This document shows positions 34,800-42,608 of a stretch of 64,000 bases of DNA, in pieces. The translations under genes and the position numbers were made by a program. The notes below the pieces were generated by a model. The model had not been told where the DNA came from, did not search any database, and saw only the letters and a program-made list of their open reading frames with translations. Positions within the stretch are counted from its first letter, which is position 1. Each line of letters opens with the position of its first letter. The DNA comes from Hungatella effluvii (GTDB taxonomy: Bacteria; Bacillota; Clostridia; Lachnospirales; Lachnospiraceae): positions 64,001-128,000 of the forward strand of contig NZ_QJKD01000012.1 in the NCBI RefSeq assembly GCF_003201875.1, read 5' to 3'.

Positions 34800-35432
34800 A
34801 TGACAACTTTTGATAAAGTTCTGGCAGGCGGTATCATCACAATTATCCGCGGCCTGAATTCCGATCACGCGGAAAAGACGGTGGAGGCAATCTTCGCGGG
34901 CGGGCTTCACCTGGCCGAAATCACCTTTGATCAGACGGCCGAGCCGGAGGTTACAGCGAATATCATCCGCACTCTAAACCGGAAATTCGAGGGGCGGGTC
35001 CTCATCGGCGCAGGCACCGTCATGACCGCCAAGCAGCTTCATGCAGCGTATGACGCCGGAGCCGCCTACATTATTTCACCCAATGCGGATTCCTCCATTA
35101 TCCGTGAGACAAAACGACTCGGCCTTCTTTCCATGCCCGGTGCCTATACCGCTACGGAGGTGGCACGCTGCTATGCCGACGGAGCCGATATTGTAAAGGT
35201 ATTCCCCTCTGATTCCGCCGGTCCAGGTTACATAAAAGCGCTTCGCGGCCCGCTTCATCACATTCCGCTTGCCGCAGTCGGCGGAGTAAACCTGGAGAAT
35301 ATTCGGGACTTCTTCGACGCAGGAGCCTGCTGCGTGGGCATTGGCTCCAATATTGTCAGCAAACAGGCCGTACAGGAAGGGGATTTTGTCAAGATCCGAA
35401 TGCTTGCCGCCGCTTATGCGGCAAAACTTTAA
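34800..35432 (+). CDS. dgoA: 2-dehydro-3-deoxy-6-phosphogalactonate aldolase
   Basis: Class I KDPG/KDPGal-type aldolase of 210 residues that cleaves the phosphorylated keto-deoxy acid to pyruvate and glyceraldehyde-3-phosphate. The TIM-barrel motifs ITIIRG, LAEITFD, LIGAGTV, SPNADSSII and the Schiff-base lysine region VKVFPSDSAGPGYIK are all present. AGGAGG precedes the ATG at 34800. The following kinase gene overlaps or directly abuts its end. Assignment to KDPGal rather than KDPG rests on linkage to dgoD and dgoK. Confidence 0.9.
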   Translation: MTTFDKVLAGGIITIIRGLNSDHAEKTVEAIFAGGLHLAEITFDQTAEPEVTANIIRTLNRKFEGRVLIGAGTVMTAKQLHAAYDAGAAYIISPNADSSIIRETKRLGLLSMPGAYTATEVARCYADGADIVKVFPSDSAGPGYIKALRGPLHHIPLAAVGGVNLENIRDFFDAGACCVGIGSNIVSKQAVQEGDFVKIRMLAAAYAAKL

Positions 35433-36432
35433 TAAGAAAGTTGGTGTTTCCTTGTATTACTTCTACTTTGACTCAGGTACAACAAACACGCGGGCCTGCC
35501 TCTTAAAAGGCGGGACCATTCTAAACCGCGGAGAAATTCCGGTCGGTTCCCGCGATTCAGCCCTGCATCAAAACCGGGATGTCCTCATATCCGCGTTAAA
35601 GCGGCTCTATGACCAGCTCCTCTCCGAATCAGGAATTGTCGATACGCAGGTGGCGGATATCTATATGTCCGGAATGATCTCCAGTCCCTCTGGAATGACA
35701 GAGATTGAGCATTTGTCCACCCCTGTGGATTTTAAGAAATTGAAAAACAGTATTGTCACTCATTATGAGGCCGATTTCTTTCAGCGAAACGTTCATATTA
35801 TTCCCGGAATCAAGACGCTTCCCCAGGGAGTGACGGCTTCCGTCGAGACTGTGGTTGATGCCAATAACATGCGCGGAGAGGAAACCGAGCTGTTTGGAAT
35901 TCTCCATCGCTGCCCTGGTCTGGCCAGCGGCAGAAGCATCATCCTGCTTCCCGGTTCCCATACACAGGCGGCTTTCCTGTTCGACGGTACCATCGAAAAT
36001 ATCTCTTCCACCATAACAGGGGAGCTCTATCACGCCCTGACCGGGCACACGATTCTCGGTTCCAGCATCAATGGAGAGAAGTGTACGGAACTTCTCCCCC
36101 ACATGGTCTGTATGGGATACGATATCGTCCACCGGTATGGTTTCAACCGCGCGCTGTACGTCGTCCGCAGCATGGACTTATTCGCCGGTTCGACGCTGTC
36201 TGAGCGGCGCTCCTACTTAGAAGGCGTAATTAACGGCGGGGTCATGGATGCCATCGTCTCCGTCACGCAGGACAAACCAGCTACCATCGCCGTGGCCGGA
36301 CCGCATATGCAGTATGAGATCTTTTCGGCCTTTGCCGATAAGCTGTTTCCGCAGTTTAAGATCACGGAAGTGCCTGTCACTCCGTCATTTCCGTTTGCCG
36401 TAGAGGGATTTTTAAGTCTTATGGGACTTTAG
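35416..36432 (+). CDS. dgoK: 2-dehydro-3-deoxygalactonokinase
   Basis: Kinase of the DgoK family that phosphorylates 2-keto-3-deoxygalactonate at C6, giving the substrate of DgoA. The N-terminal phosphate-loop FDSGTTNTRACLL and internal LPGSHTQAAF and TGELYHALTGHTI are family features. About 338 residues from the ATG at 35416, which overlaps dgoA by 17 bases and has no clear binding site; a TTG at 35452, 20 bases after the dgoA stop, would begin directly at the domain (YYFYFDSGTT) and is a real alternative. The gene is followed by the separately promoted gntR. Confidence 0.88.
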   Translation: MRQNFNKKVGVSLYYFYFDSGTTNTRACLLKGGTILNRGEIPVGSRDSALHQNRDVLISALKRLYDQLLSESGIVDTQVADIYMSGMISSPSGMTEIEHLSTPVDFKKLKNSIVTHYEADFFQRNVHIIPGIKTLPQGVTASVETVVDANNMRGEETELFGILHRCPGLASGRSIILLPGSHTQAAFLFDGTIENISSTITGELYHALTGHTILGSSINGEKCTELLPHMVCMGYDIVHRYGFNRALYVVRSMDLFAGSTLSERRSYLEGVINGGVMDAIVSVTQDKPATIAVAGPHMQYEIFSAFADKLFPQFKITEVPVTPSFPFAVEGFLSLMGL

Positions 36433-36438
36433 GAGACA

Positions 36439-36476
36439 TTGACATTTTACCCCTTTTCAACTATGATTGTTATACA
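36439..36476 (+). promoter_or_regulatory. gntR-type gene promoter with overlapping operator
   Basis: TTGACA (36439-36444) and TATGAT (36462-36467) are 17 bases apart. TTGTTATACAA (36466-36476) overlaps the -10 end and fits the FadR-subfamily operator pattern TnGTnnnACnA, suggesting autorepression. Confidence 0.65.
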
Positions 36477-36499
36477 AATCATTTAAGGGGGAAACTGCA

Positions 36500-37171
36500 A
36501 TGGCAGGAACACGCAGACCGGTCACTACCATTAAGGAACAGGTATATCAAATCATCAAAGAGGATATCTGTAATGGTGTCTATCCGCCGGGCTACTGGCT
36601 TCAGGAAACTGATCTTTCCGCCGCGCTCTCCGTCTCAAGAAGCCCGATCAGGGAGGCACTGCGCCAGTTGGTTGCGGATGGACTTGTGGTAGAATACCCG
36701 AACCGCGGTGTCTTCGTCAAGGAATATACACAGAAGGATATAGAAGATATCTTCGATCTGCGGATTATCCTGGAGAGTTATGCCATCCGGCGGTCCGGTC
36801 AGAATCTAACCCCTGCATATATCGAAAAGCTTAACGCCTTCATGGATACTTTAATCTACTACCATAAAGCAGATGATCTCCAGAATTACATCAACGCTGA
36901 CACCGGACTCCACCAGCTGATCATCGAGCTGAGCGGCAACAACCTGGTTATCAGCACTTATGAAAGGGTCTATTCCATGGTACAGCAGTTCCGGATCTAT
37001 TCCCTTACCAGCAAGGAGCGTTTTGACGAATCGGTGACGGAACATACCAATATCATACAGAACATCCTGTCCGGGAACGCCCGTGAGGCCGACCGGATCA
37101 ATCGGACTCACTTAGAACTGGCCCGCGAAAAGATCATAGTATACTTAAACAAAAAAGATGCTCTCCCTTAG
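36500..37171 (+). CDS. GntR-family (FadR subfamily) regulator
   Basis: Regulator of 223 residues: N-terminal winged helix (about 15-75; SVSRSPIREALRQLVADGLV) and C-terminal all-helical FCD effector domain with the likely metal-ligand residues spread over 100-205 (for example DTGLHQLI). AAGGGGG precedes the ATG at 36500. It has its own promoter with an overlapping TnGTnnnACnA site. It sits between the dgoAK genes and the convergent GntP/UxaA/LarA operon, so it could control either. The IclR protein is the better candidate for the dgo palindromes. Confidence 0.9.
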   Translation: MAGTRRPVTTIKEQVYQIIKEDICNGVYPPGYWLQETDLSAALSVSRSPIREALRQLVADGLVVEYPNRGVFVKEYTQKDIEDIFDLRIILESYAIRRSGQNLTPAYIEKLNAFMDTLIYYHKADDLQNYINADTGLHQLIIELSGNNLVISTYERVYSMVQQFRIYSLTSKERFDESVTEHTNIIQNILSGNAREADRINRTHLELAREKIIVYLNKKDALP

Positions 37172-37196
37172 CCTGTCGCCAAAGGAGGGCATCTTT
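37154..37196. terminator. Bidirectional terminator between gntR and gntP
   Basis: Arms 37154-37169 and 37182-37196 form a 15-bp stem with one bulge. TTTTTATT follows on the plus strand and AAAAAA precedes the stem, so both convergent genes can end here. The left arm overlaps the gntR stop. Confidence 0.8.
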
Positions 37197-37199
37197 TTA

Positions 37200-38621
37200 T
37201 TAATGGAAAAATACTGCAAGAATACAGATCAGGACGGAACCAAAGATCGGTATGATAATGGTTCCTATGCTCCATGTCTTCAAGCTGGTCTTGATATCCA
37301 TTCCACTGAAGTTGGTTACTACATGGAAATAGCTGTCGTTTAAGAAGGACGGACACATGGAGGTCAGGCAGACCGCCAGACCGGCCAGGTACGGATTAAT
37401 TCCCAGGGTTGTAAGCATAGGGGCAATAATCGCGGAACCGGTAATCATCGCGGTTGTGCCGGAGCCCTGTGGGAAACGCATAATCGTTCCAATCAGAAGC
37501 GGAACCAATATTCCCGGAATGCCTACTGCGACGATTCCATCTGCCATCAGCTGAGCCGCGCCGGTTGCTTTTACGACCGCACCCAGAGCGCCGCCTGCCG
37601 CGGTAATGCAGACGATCGGGCCCGCATCCTTTAACGCGTCGTTCATCATTCCGTTGACCGTCTTCTTATCCATGTCCTTAGCCAGAACAAAGGCGCCCAG
37701 ACAGAGAGAGATAAACAGTGCGATTACAGGATTTCCGAGGAAGGTAATCACGCCTCCCACGGCGTTAGCCTTCCATGCGGTCTGGCTGACAACGGTATTG
37801 CAGAGAATCAAAAATACGGGAAGCAGCAGAATCGTAAAGGAAATACCCGCTGACGGAAGCTTTTCCGTGGACAGCAGCGCCTCAAAATCAGAGTTCTCCA
37901 GCTCTTTTCCTTCTTTCAGCTTTTCATCGATCTTATCCAGAACCACCAGCTGAGCCTTCGTATACTTGCTTCTGTCGATCTCGCTCGGAACGATGAAATC
38001 AGGGTACCGGTTTCCGAACCAGCGGAATAAAAAGATGGATACGATGAACAGCGGAATACTGAAAAGCAGTCCTGCTATGATAAACATACCCAGATCAACG
38101 GGGATGCCTTCTTTCTGGAACGTACTGACTACCGCCAGAGGTCCCGGTGTCGGCGGAACCATAAAGTGGGTAATATAGAGGCCCATACCCAGGATGCCGC
38201 CCAGTCCTACCATGGATTTCTTGGTCAGACGGGAAAATTCTTTTGCCAGTGACGATAAGATGACGAATCCCGAGTCACAGAACACCGGAATGGAAACCAC
38301 AAAGCCCGTCAGGCCCAGCACCACATCGGCCCGTTTCACACCTACCATCTTTAAGATGGTAAGAGCCATACGCTTTGCCGCTCCGCTCTTCTCCAGGAAA
38401 ATTCCCATGATACAGCCGAAGCCGATCACGATGCCGATACTGGCCATCGTCCCGCCAAAACCGCTCGTCACGGTGCTGATGGATTCTCCTAACGGAATGC
38501 CTGATAAGATGCCGATTAAAATTGCAGAAATAATGAGTGATGGAAACGCATGCATTCGCGTAAAAATAATCAGTCCCATCATAACGACTACACCAATTAA
38601 CATAGCTATTACTGGATTCAT
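37200..38621 (-). CDS. GntP-family sugar-acid permease (LarA operon)
   Basis: Membrane symporter of the gluconate:H+ (GntP) family, 473 residues with about 12-14 helices. Family motifs are SAILIGILSGIPLGESI near the start, FLEKSGAAKRMA and PPTPGPLAVVSTF in the middle, and GSGTTAMITGSAI late. GGGGAG precedes the ATG at 38621, 20 bases after the UxaA-like gene. It is the last gene of the operon larA-SAF-uxaA-gntP and should import the aldonate-type substrate used by those enzymes. It differs clearly from the second GntP protein at 42609-44009. Confidence 0.92.
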   Translation of the reverse strand: MNPVIAMLIGVVVMMGLIIFTRMHAFPSLIISAILIGILSGIPLGESISTVTSGFGGTMASIGIVIGFGCIMGIFLEKSGAAKRMALTILKMVGVKRADVVLGLTGFVVSIPVFCDSGFVILSSLAKEFSRLTKKSMVGLGGILGMGLYITHFMVPPTPGPLAVVSTFQKEGIPVDLGMFIIAGLLFSIPLFIVSIFLFRWFGNRYPDFIVPSEIDRSKYTKAQLVVLDKIDEKLKEGKELENSDFEALLSTEKLPSAGISFTILLLPVFLILCNTVVSQTAWKANAVGGVITFLGNPVIALFISLCLGAFVLAKDMDKKTVNGMMNDALKDAGPIVCITAAGGALGAVVKATGAAQLMADGIVAVGIPGILVPLLIGTIMRFPQGSGTTAMITGSAIIAPMLTTLGINPYLAGLAVCLTSMCPSFLNDSYFHVVTNFSGMDIKTSLKTWSIGTIIIPIFGSVLICILAVFFH

Positions 38622-38640
38622 ACAGTTACTCCCCTTTCTA

Positions 38641-39807
38641 CTAGATGACCGGACCGAGACACTGAATGTCGATCGAGCTGAAATACTGGATCGCTTCATT
38701 CTTTGTCATTTCTCCATTTAAGGTCCGTATCATTTTATCAAACGCTTCTTCTCCTACCTGTTCAATCGTCTTTTCACCGGTAATAATCAGTCCGGCGTTT
38801 AAATCCATATCGTCTTCCATCCGCTCATACGTATTGGGATTTCCGCAGATCTTGATGACCGGCATGCTCGGGAATCCCTGAGGCGCCCCCCGTCCAGTGG
38901 AAAACATCATGAACTGTGCCCCCGTGGCCGCCATACCGGTCAGTATCTCCGGTTCTCTGCCCGGCGTATCCTTGATCCAGAGGCCCTTCTGATCCGTCAC
39001 CCGCTCCGGATAGTCAAGCACGCCCTGAATCGGCTTTGTTCCTGACTTGACGATGGCTCCCAACGATTTTTCTTCAATACTGGAAAGTCCCCCTGCGATA
39101 TTCCCCGGTGTGGGCTGTCCTTTTCTCATATCACAGCCTAAGGATTTCGCCCTGGCCTCCATCTTGTTTACAATGGTGTAGATCTGATCTCCCACCTCTT
39201 TACTGACCGCTCTGCGCGCCAGCAAATGTTCTCCTCCGATAAACTCCGTCGTCTCGCCAAATACCACCGTCGCGCCCAGATCCACGAGACGGTCGGCCAC
39301 ATAGCCGATCACACAGTTGGAGGCCATGCCGCTGGTGGTGTCTGACGCGCCGCATTTGATCGCCATGACGACGTTGGATATATCCGCAGGCGAACGCTGC
39401 ATGCCCGAGGCCTCGATCACGAGCCGGCGCGCAATGTTGGTACCGGCCATGATGGCCTTGCTGACTCCGCCCAGTTCCTGAATGTGGATGATCTCCACGC
39501 GTTTTCCGGTGGCGGAGATCTCCTTTACCATCCGTTCATGATCCGTCCCCTCGCATCCCAGGCTTACGATCAGCACGGAGGCCGTGTTGGGTGAACATCC
39601 TATGCTGATTAAGGTATCCGTCACCCGCTCCAGATCAGGCGGCAGCTGACAGCAGCCCTGATGATGCAGATAGGTTACCGTTCCCTGGACCTGGCGGCAG
39701 ATGGCAAGCGCCACGTCGTTGGCGCACGTCACGCTGGGAATAACCGCTACGAAATTGCGGGCGCCCACCTTTCCGTCTGGGCGTATGTACCCCATGAATT
39801 CCATCAT
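38641..39807 (-). CDS. UxaA-family dehydratase, large subunit
   Basis: Catalytic subunit of the altronate/galactarate dehydratase (UxaA) superfamily, 388 residues, without the SAF domain that full-length UxaA carries at its N-terminus. Conserved stretches include YIRPDGKVGARN, HHQGCCQ, MAIKCGASDTTSG and STGRGAPQGFPSMPVIKICGN; the cysteines in these regions probably bind iron. The SAF part is encoded by the gene directly upstream. Split pairs of this kind include some aldonate dehydratases and also (R)-sulfolactate sulfo-lyase SuyAB, so the substrate is open. AGGAGAGG precedes the ATG. Confidence 0.88.
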   Translation of the reverse strand: MMEFMGYIRPDGKVGARNFVAVIPSVTCANDVALAICRQVQGTVTYLHHQGCCQLPPDLERVTDTLISIGCSPNTASVLIVSLGCEGTDHERMVKEISATGKRVEIIHIQELGGVSKAIMAGTNIARRLVIEASGMQRSPADISNVVMAIKCGASDTTSGMASNCVIGYVADRLVDLGATVVFGETTEFIGGEHLLARRAVSKEVGDQIYTIVNKMEARAKSLGCDMRKGQPTPGNIAGGLSSIEEKSLGAIVKSGTKPIQGVLDYPERVTDQKGLWIKDTPGREPEILTGMAATGAQFMMFSTGRGAPQGFPSMPVIKICGNPNTYERMEDDMDLNAGLIITGEKTIEQVGEEAFDKMIRTLNGEMTKNEAIQYFSSIDIQCLGPVI

Positions 39808-39825
39808 TAATCCTCTCCTTTCCGT

Positions 39826-40140
39826 CTACTGTGCGGCTTTCTCCGCCCAGTCTCCTCGTCCGCGCATGCTGTCCAGATTATGAACATGCACGTATTCCCC
39901 CTTTTTTATATCCGCGGTGGCAATTCCAATCTCTTCTCCGTACTTTTTTATCAGTTCTCCTTTCTTAATTGTTGTAACTGCTATTTTATGTCCATAAGGA
40001 ACATCGCCTGTTACGGTCACCGTCTCCCCGGTTCCCTTTTTGTCACGGATCTCCACTTCCGTTCCATCCGTAATACCTTCAGCGAAGATTGTAGCCACGT
40101 TGTCATCATCGCTGACCTTCAAAGCTAATTTCAGACTCAT
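39826..40140 (-). CDS. SAF-domain small subunit of UxaA-type dehydratase
   Basis: Protein of 104 residues consisting of one SAF (antifreeze-like) domain, equivalent to the N-terminal domain of UxaA or to SuyA. Typical features are DNVATIFAEGITDG, VPYGHKIAVTTIKKGELIKKYGEEIG and the end VHVHNLDSMRGRGD, which supplies residues to the active site of the partner. AGGAGG precedes the ATG. It starts one base after the larA stop codon and is followed by the large subunit 18 bases on, so the two are expected to form one enzyme. Confidence 0.88.
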   Translation of the reverse strand: MSLKLALKVSDDDNVATIFAEGITDGTEVEIRDKKGTGETVTVTGDVPYGHKIAVTTIKKGELIKKYGEEIGIATADIKKGEYVHVHNLDSMRGRGDWAEKAAQ

Positions 40141-40141
40141 G

Positions 40142-41422
40142 TTATTCCTCCTTTACCACCATAACACTGACCCCATCGGGTATTACCACGACGCCCGCTT
40201 CGATTCCCTTTCTCTCATAAGCCATTTTAAGCGCCTCATCCAGGCTGGAAGCGGGAATCATATTGGCTCGCCTTACCATCTCATGATCCAGGAATGTCGT
40301 AACCACGATCACCGTATGTTTTCTTAATATTCTGGAATAAATCTGCGGGCACCACTGCTCCGCGATCGTCTCCTTCGGCGGTATCTTTGATAAATACGCG
40401 TCGATCTCCTCCGGCGTTCCCAGTGTGATCAGCCGTTCAAAGTGGGTTCCGCCCATACCGTCACAGCAGGAACAGCACATGATGATGACTCCGTCCTCAC
40501 CCGCGCACACCTCTGCCGTGGACACGGCCTTGGGGCTCTGATACAGATTCTGGTCCAGAGGATATCCCCCGTTGGATGTCACCACGATATCTCCGGTCAC
40601 CGCCCGGCACTGGGACTGAGACCGGATAAATTCCACGCCTGCCTCATGGGCCTCCTCCAAGTCTCCCGCGAAGGCCGCAACCACCTTCTTCTCTCCGTCG
40701 AGCGCCACATTTAAGATAAATGCAGTATTGACCTTCCTGGCCGCATAGACCATATCCTCATGAATCGGATTTCCCTTCAATACTCCCGTAGCCGCATACG
40801 GACTGGCAATCGCCCGATAGCTGTGATTCTCATTCACCGTCTCTTTGCTGCAGATTCCCGGAAGTATGCTCTTTCTTCCCCCTGAAAATCCCGCGAAGAA
40901 ATGGGGCTCGATAAAGCCCTCCGCCAGCAGAAGATCGCACTCCGCCGCCAGCTTATTCACATAAAAATCAGCGCCGGAAGGAAGCGTGCAGATATTTGTA
41001 AACTGATCCGGATCAAATGCGTCATTGGAAACTATCGTTTCATGATCCACAATGTCGTCCCCGAACATCCGGCGCTGCTCCTCTTCCGTAGGCGCGCGGT
41101 GCAGTCCGGTCCCTATGAGGATCGTAATCTCCGCCTCCGGATTCCCCTTTCTGATCTCCCGAAGCAGAATCGGAAGCGTCAGTTTGCTGGGCACGGCTCT
41201 CGTATGGTCGCTGGTCACAAGCGTCACCCTCTTCTTCCCTACCGCCAGCTCACTTAACCGCTTCGTTCCGATGGGATTCGCCAGCGCCTCCTCCACGAGC
41301 TCTCCTTCTCCCTTTGTCCGGGTGAACTCATGCATTTTAGCAGTAATCACCGCCTTTAAATTTTGTTCTGATACATGAAGGTCCATTGTCCCTTTGTAAT
41401 ATGGAATTTGTATGGTCTTCAT
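40142..41422 (-). CDS. LarA-family nickel-pincer hydroxyacid racemase/epimerase
   Basis: Member of the lactate-racemase superfamily, 426 residues. The residues that hold the nickel-pincer nucleotide and catalyse hydride transfer in Lactiplantibacillus LarA are at the same numbers here: Arg75 in SDHTRAVP, His108 in GTGLHRAP, His174 in EPHFFAGFSGG, Lys184 in GGRKSILPG and His200 in VNENHSYRA. The ATG at 41422 lies 6 bases after GGAGGG; an ATG at 41428 abuts it. It heads an operon with a split UxaA dehydratase and a GntP permease, which suits a C2 epimerisation of a sugar acid before dehydration rather than lactate. The cofactor genes larB, larC and larE are not in the window. Confidence 0.92.
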   Translation of the reverse strand: MKTIQIPYYKGTMDLHVSEQNLKAVITAKMHEFTRTKGEGELVEEALANPIGTKRLSELAVGKKRVTLVTSDHTRAVPSKLTLPILLREIRKGNPEAEITILIGTGLHRAPTEEEQRRMFGDDIVDHETIVSNDAFDPDQFTNICTLPSGADFYVNKLAAECDLLLAEGFIEPHFFAGFSGGRKSILPGICSKETVNENHSYRAIASPYAATGVLKGNPIHEDMVYAARKVNTAFILNVALDGEKKVVAAFAGDLEEAHEAGVEFIRSQSQCRAVTGDIVVTSNGGYPLDQNLYQSPKAVSTAEVCAGEDGVIIMCCSCCDGMGGTHFERLITLGTPEEIDAYLSKIPPKETIAEQWCPQIYSRILRKHTVIVVTTFLDHEMVRRANMIPASSLDEALKMAYERKGIEAGVVVIPDGVSVMVVKEE

Positions 41423-41494
41423 CCTCATCCCTCCTTCTCATGATCTGTTACTTTTTGAAATTACACCATAAAATGGAACCGTCCGAAAATCGCA

Positions 41495-41573
41495 TGTTGT
41501 AGATTGTGTGTTGTAGATTGTATGCAATTTCGATCTATATTTTTGATTATAATATAGTTTTGTGCATTGTCAA
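41495..41573 (-). promoter_or_regulatory. larA promoter with tandem operator repeats
   Basis: On the minus strand TTGACA (41568-41573) and TATAAT (41546-41551) are both perfect, 16 bases apart. Just downstream of the expected start, two exact copies of TGTTGTAGATTGT (plus-strand reading; 41495-41507 and 41509-41521) lie one base apart, so their phase is 14 bases. ATTGTCAACAAT around the -35 is a further near-palindrome. Confidence 0.8.
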
Positions 41574-41651
41574 CAATAAAATAGTTTTATTTTTAATTTT
41601 TATATATTTTATCACCTGTATTTTTTTGCGTAATCGATTAAGTACGCAAAA

Positions 41652-41686
41652 AAACAGCACTGGATTGCTTCAATCCAGTGCTGTTT
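41652..41686 (-). terminator. Rho-independent terminator of the deoR-type gene
   Basis: A perfect 16-bp stem (41652-41667 with 41671-41686) with a three-base loop begins at the last base of the deoR-type stop codon. It is followed by a seven-T run on the minus strand. Next to it GCGTA/TACGC with T and A tails (41622-41632, 41643-41653) gives a second possible stem. Confidence 0.88.
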
Positions 41687-42435
41687 CAAACCGTTATGAT
41701 ACGCGCGCCCTCTTTTCTCAGCAGCGTCTTTTCCGTTTCCTTAAACTCATGGTCTGTAATGACTCCGGTGTAGTCCGACAGTTTATTGATAAAATTCATT
41801 CCCTGCCGGTTAAACTTGGAATCGTCCACCACCAGAAAGGACTGCTGGCACTGATGGGCCAGCTGGCGTTTTAAGAATGCCTTGTCGATGGTGGGCGTCA
41901 GAACGTGAAACTCCTCGTTGATAGCCGCCGCTCCGAAAAATCCCATATCAAAGCGGAAGTTTTCCATCATCTGTGTCGCATAGTAGCCGACGGCGCTCCC
42001 CGTCGATTTTTGAATGTAGCCGCCGCAGATAAACAGTTCCACCCGACTGCTCTTTAAGAGCAGGGCGACCTCTAAGTCGTTGGTAACGACCGTCATGTTC
42101 TCGTATTCCATAATGTGCTTCGCTATTTCGTACGTGGTGGTTCCCGCGTCCAGGAAAATTGTCGTCCCGCCGCGGATAAACTCCGCCGCCTTCAGGGCGA
42201 TTTTCTCCTTCTGGGTGTGGTTGCTGACACTCTTCACCGCGTAATTTACCTCGGTCTTATTGACAGCGCCGCCATGGCAGCGCTCGATCAGACCGTCCTT
42301 CTGAAGCTTCTCCAAATCCCTCCGGATCGTCATGTGGCTGACGTCCAGCTTCTTCGCCAGTTCCTCCACCTGTACGCTTCCATTATCCTGTATCATTCCT
42401 AAAATCTTCAACTGCCTTTCGGCCATTAACATCAT
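41686..42435 (-). CDS. DeoR-family transcriptional regulator
   Basis: Sugar-phosphate-responsive repressor of 249 residues. The N-terminal helix-turn-helix (about 8-60; VQVEELAKKLDVSHMTIRRDLEKLQKDGLI) is the DeoR signature, followed by the isomerase-like sensor domain with FLDAGTTTYEIAKHI, TNDLEVA and FFGAAAI. AGGAGG precedes the ATG by 7 bases. It lies between the DUF1537/PdxA2/GntP genes and the larA operon. Tandem ACGAAC repeats at the kinase promoter and tandem 13-mers at the larA promoter are both possible targets; a terminator-like hairpin isolates it from the upstream gntP gene. Confidence 0.92.
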   Translation of the reverse strand: MMLMAERQLKILGMIQDNGSVQVEELAKKLDVSHMTIRRDLEKLQKDGLIERCHGGAVNKTEVNYAVKSVSNHTQKEKIALKAAEFIRGGTTIFLDAGTTTYEIAKHIMEYENMTVVTNDLEVALLLKSSRVELFICGGYIQKSTGSAVGYYATQMMENFRFDMGFFGAAAINEEFHVLTPTIDKAFLKRQLAHQCQQSFLVVDDSKFNRQGMNFINKLSDYTGVITDHEFKETEKTLLRKEGARIITV

Positions 42436-42532
42436 AAATATGCCTCCTCATTCCGGGTTTCTTTCCTTTCCGCAGGCGCACGGCGGGCCGGAATGCGCTT
42501 CGTTCCCCGGGACAGCTTCCCCGTTAAAACGA

Positions 42533-42570
42533 AAAGGCCCCGTACCGGAATACCCGGCAGCGGAGCCTTT
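42533..42570 (-). terminator. Terminator-like hairpin after the upstream gntP gene
   Basis: Ten-base arms 42533-42542 and 42561-42570 (AAAGGCCCCG against CGGAGCCTTT) pair with one G-T. Minus-strand TTTTCGTTTT follows. It probably ends or reduces the kinase-pdxA2-gntP transcript before deoR. The remaining 42436-42532 shows no gene. Confidence 0.6.
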
Positions 42571-42608
42571 GTATCTGCACATGAATCCCATGTGTCTATC
42601 ATATATGA

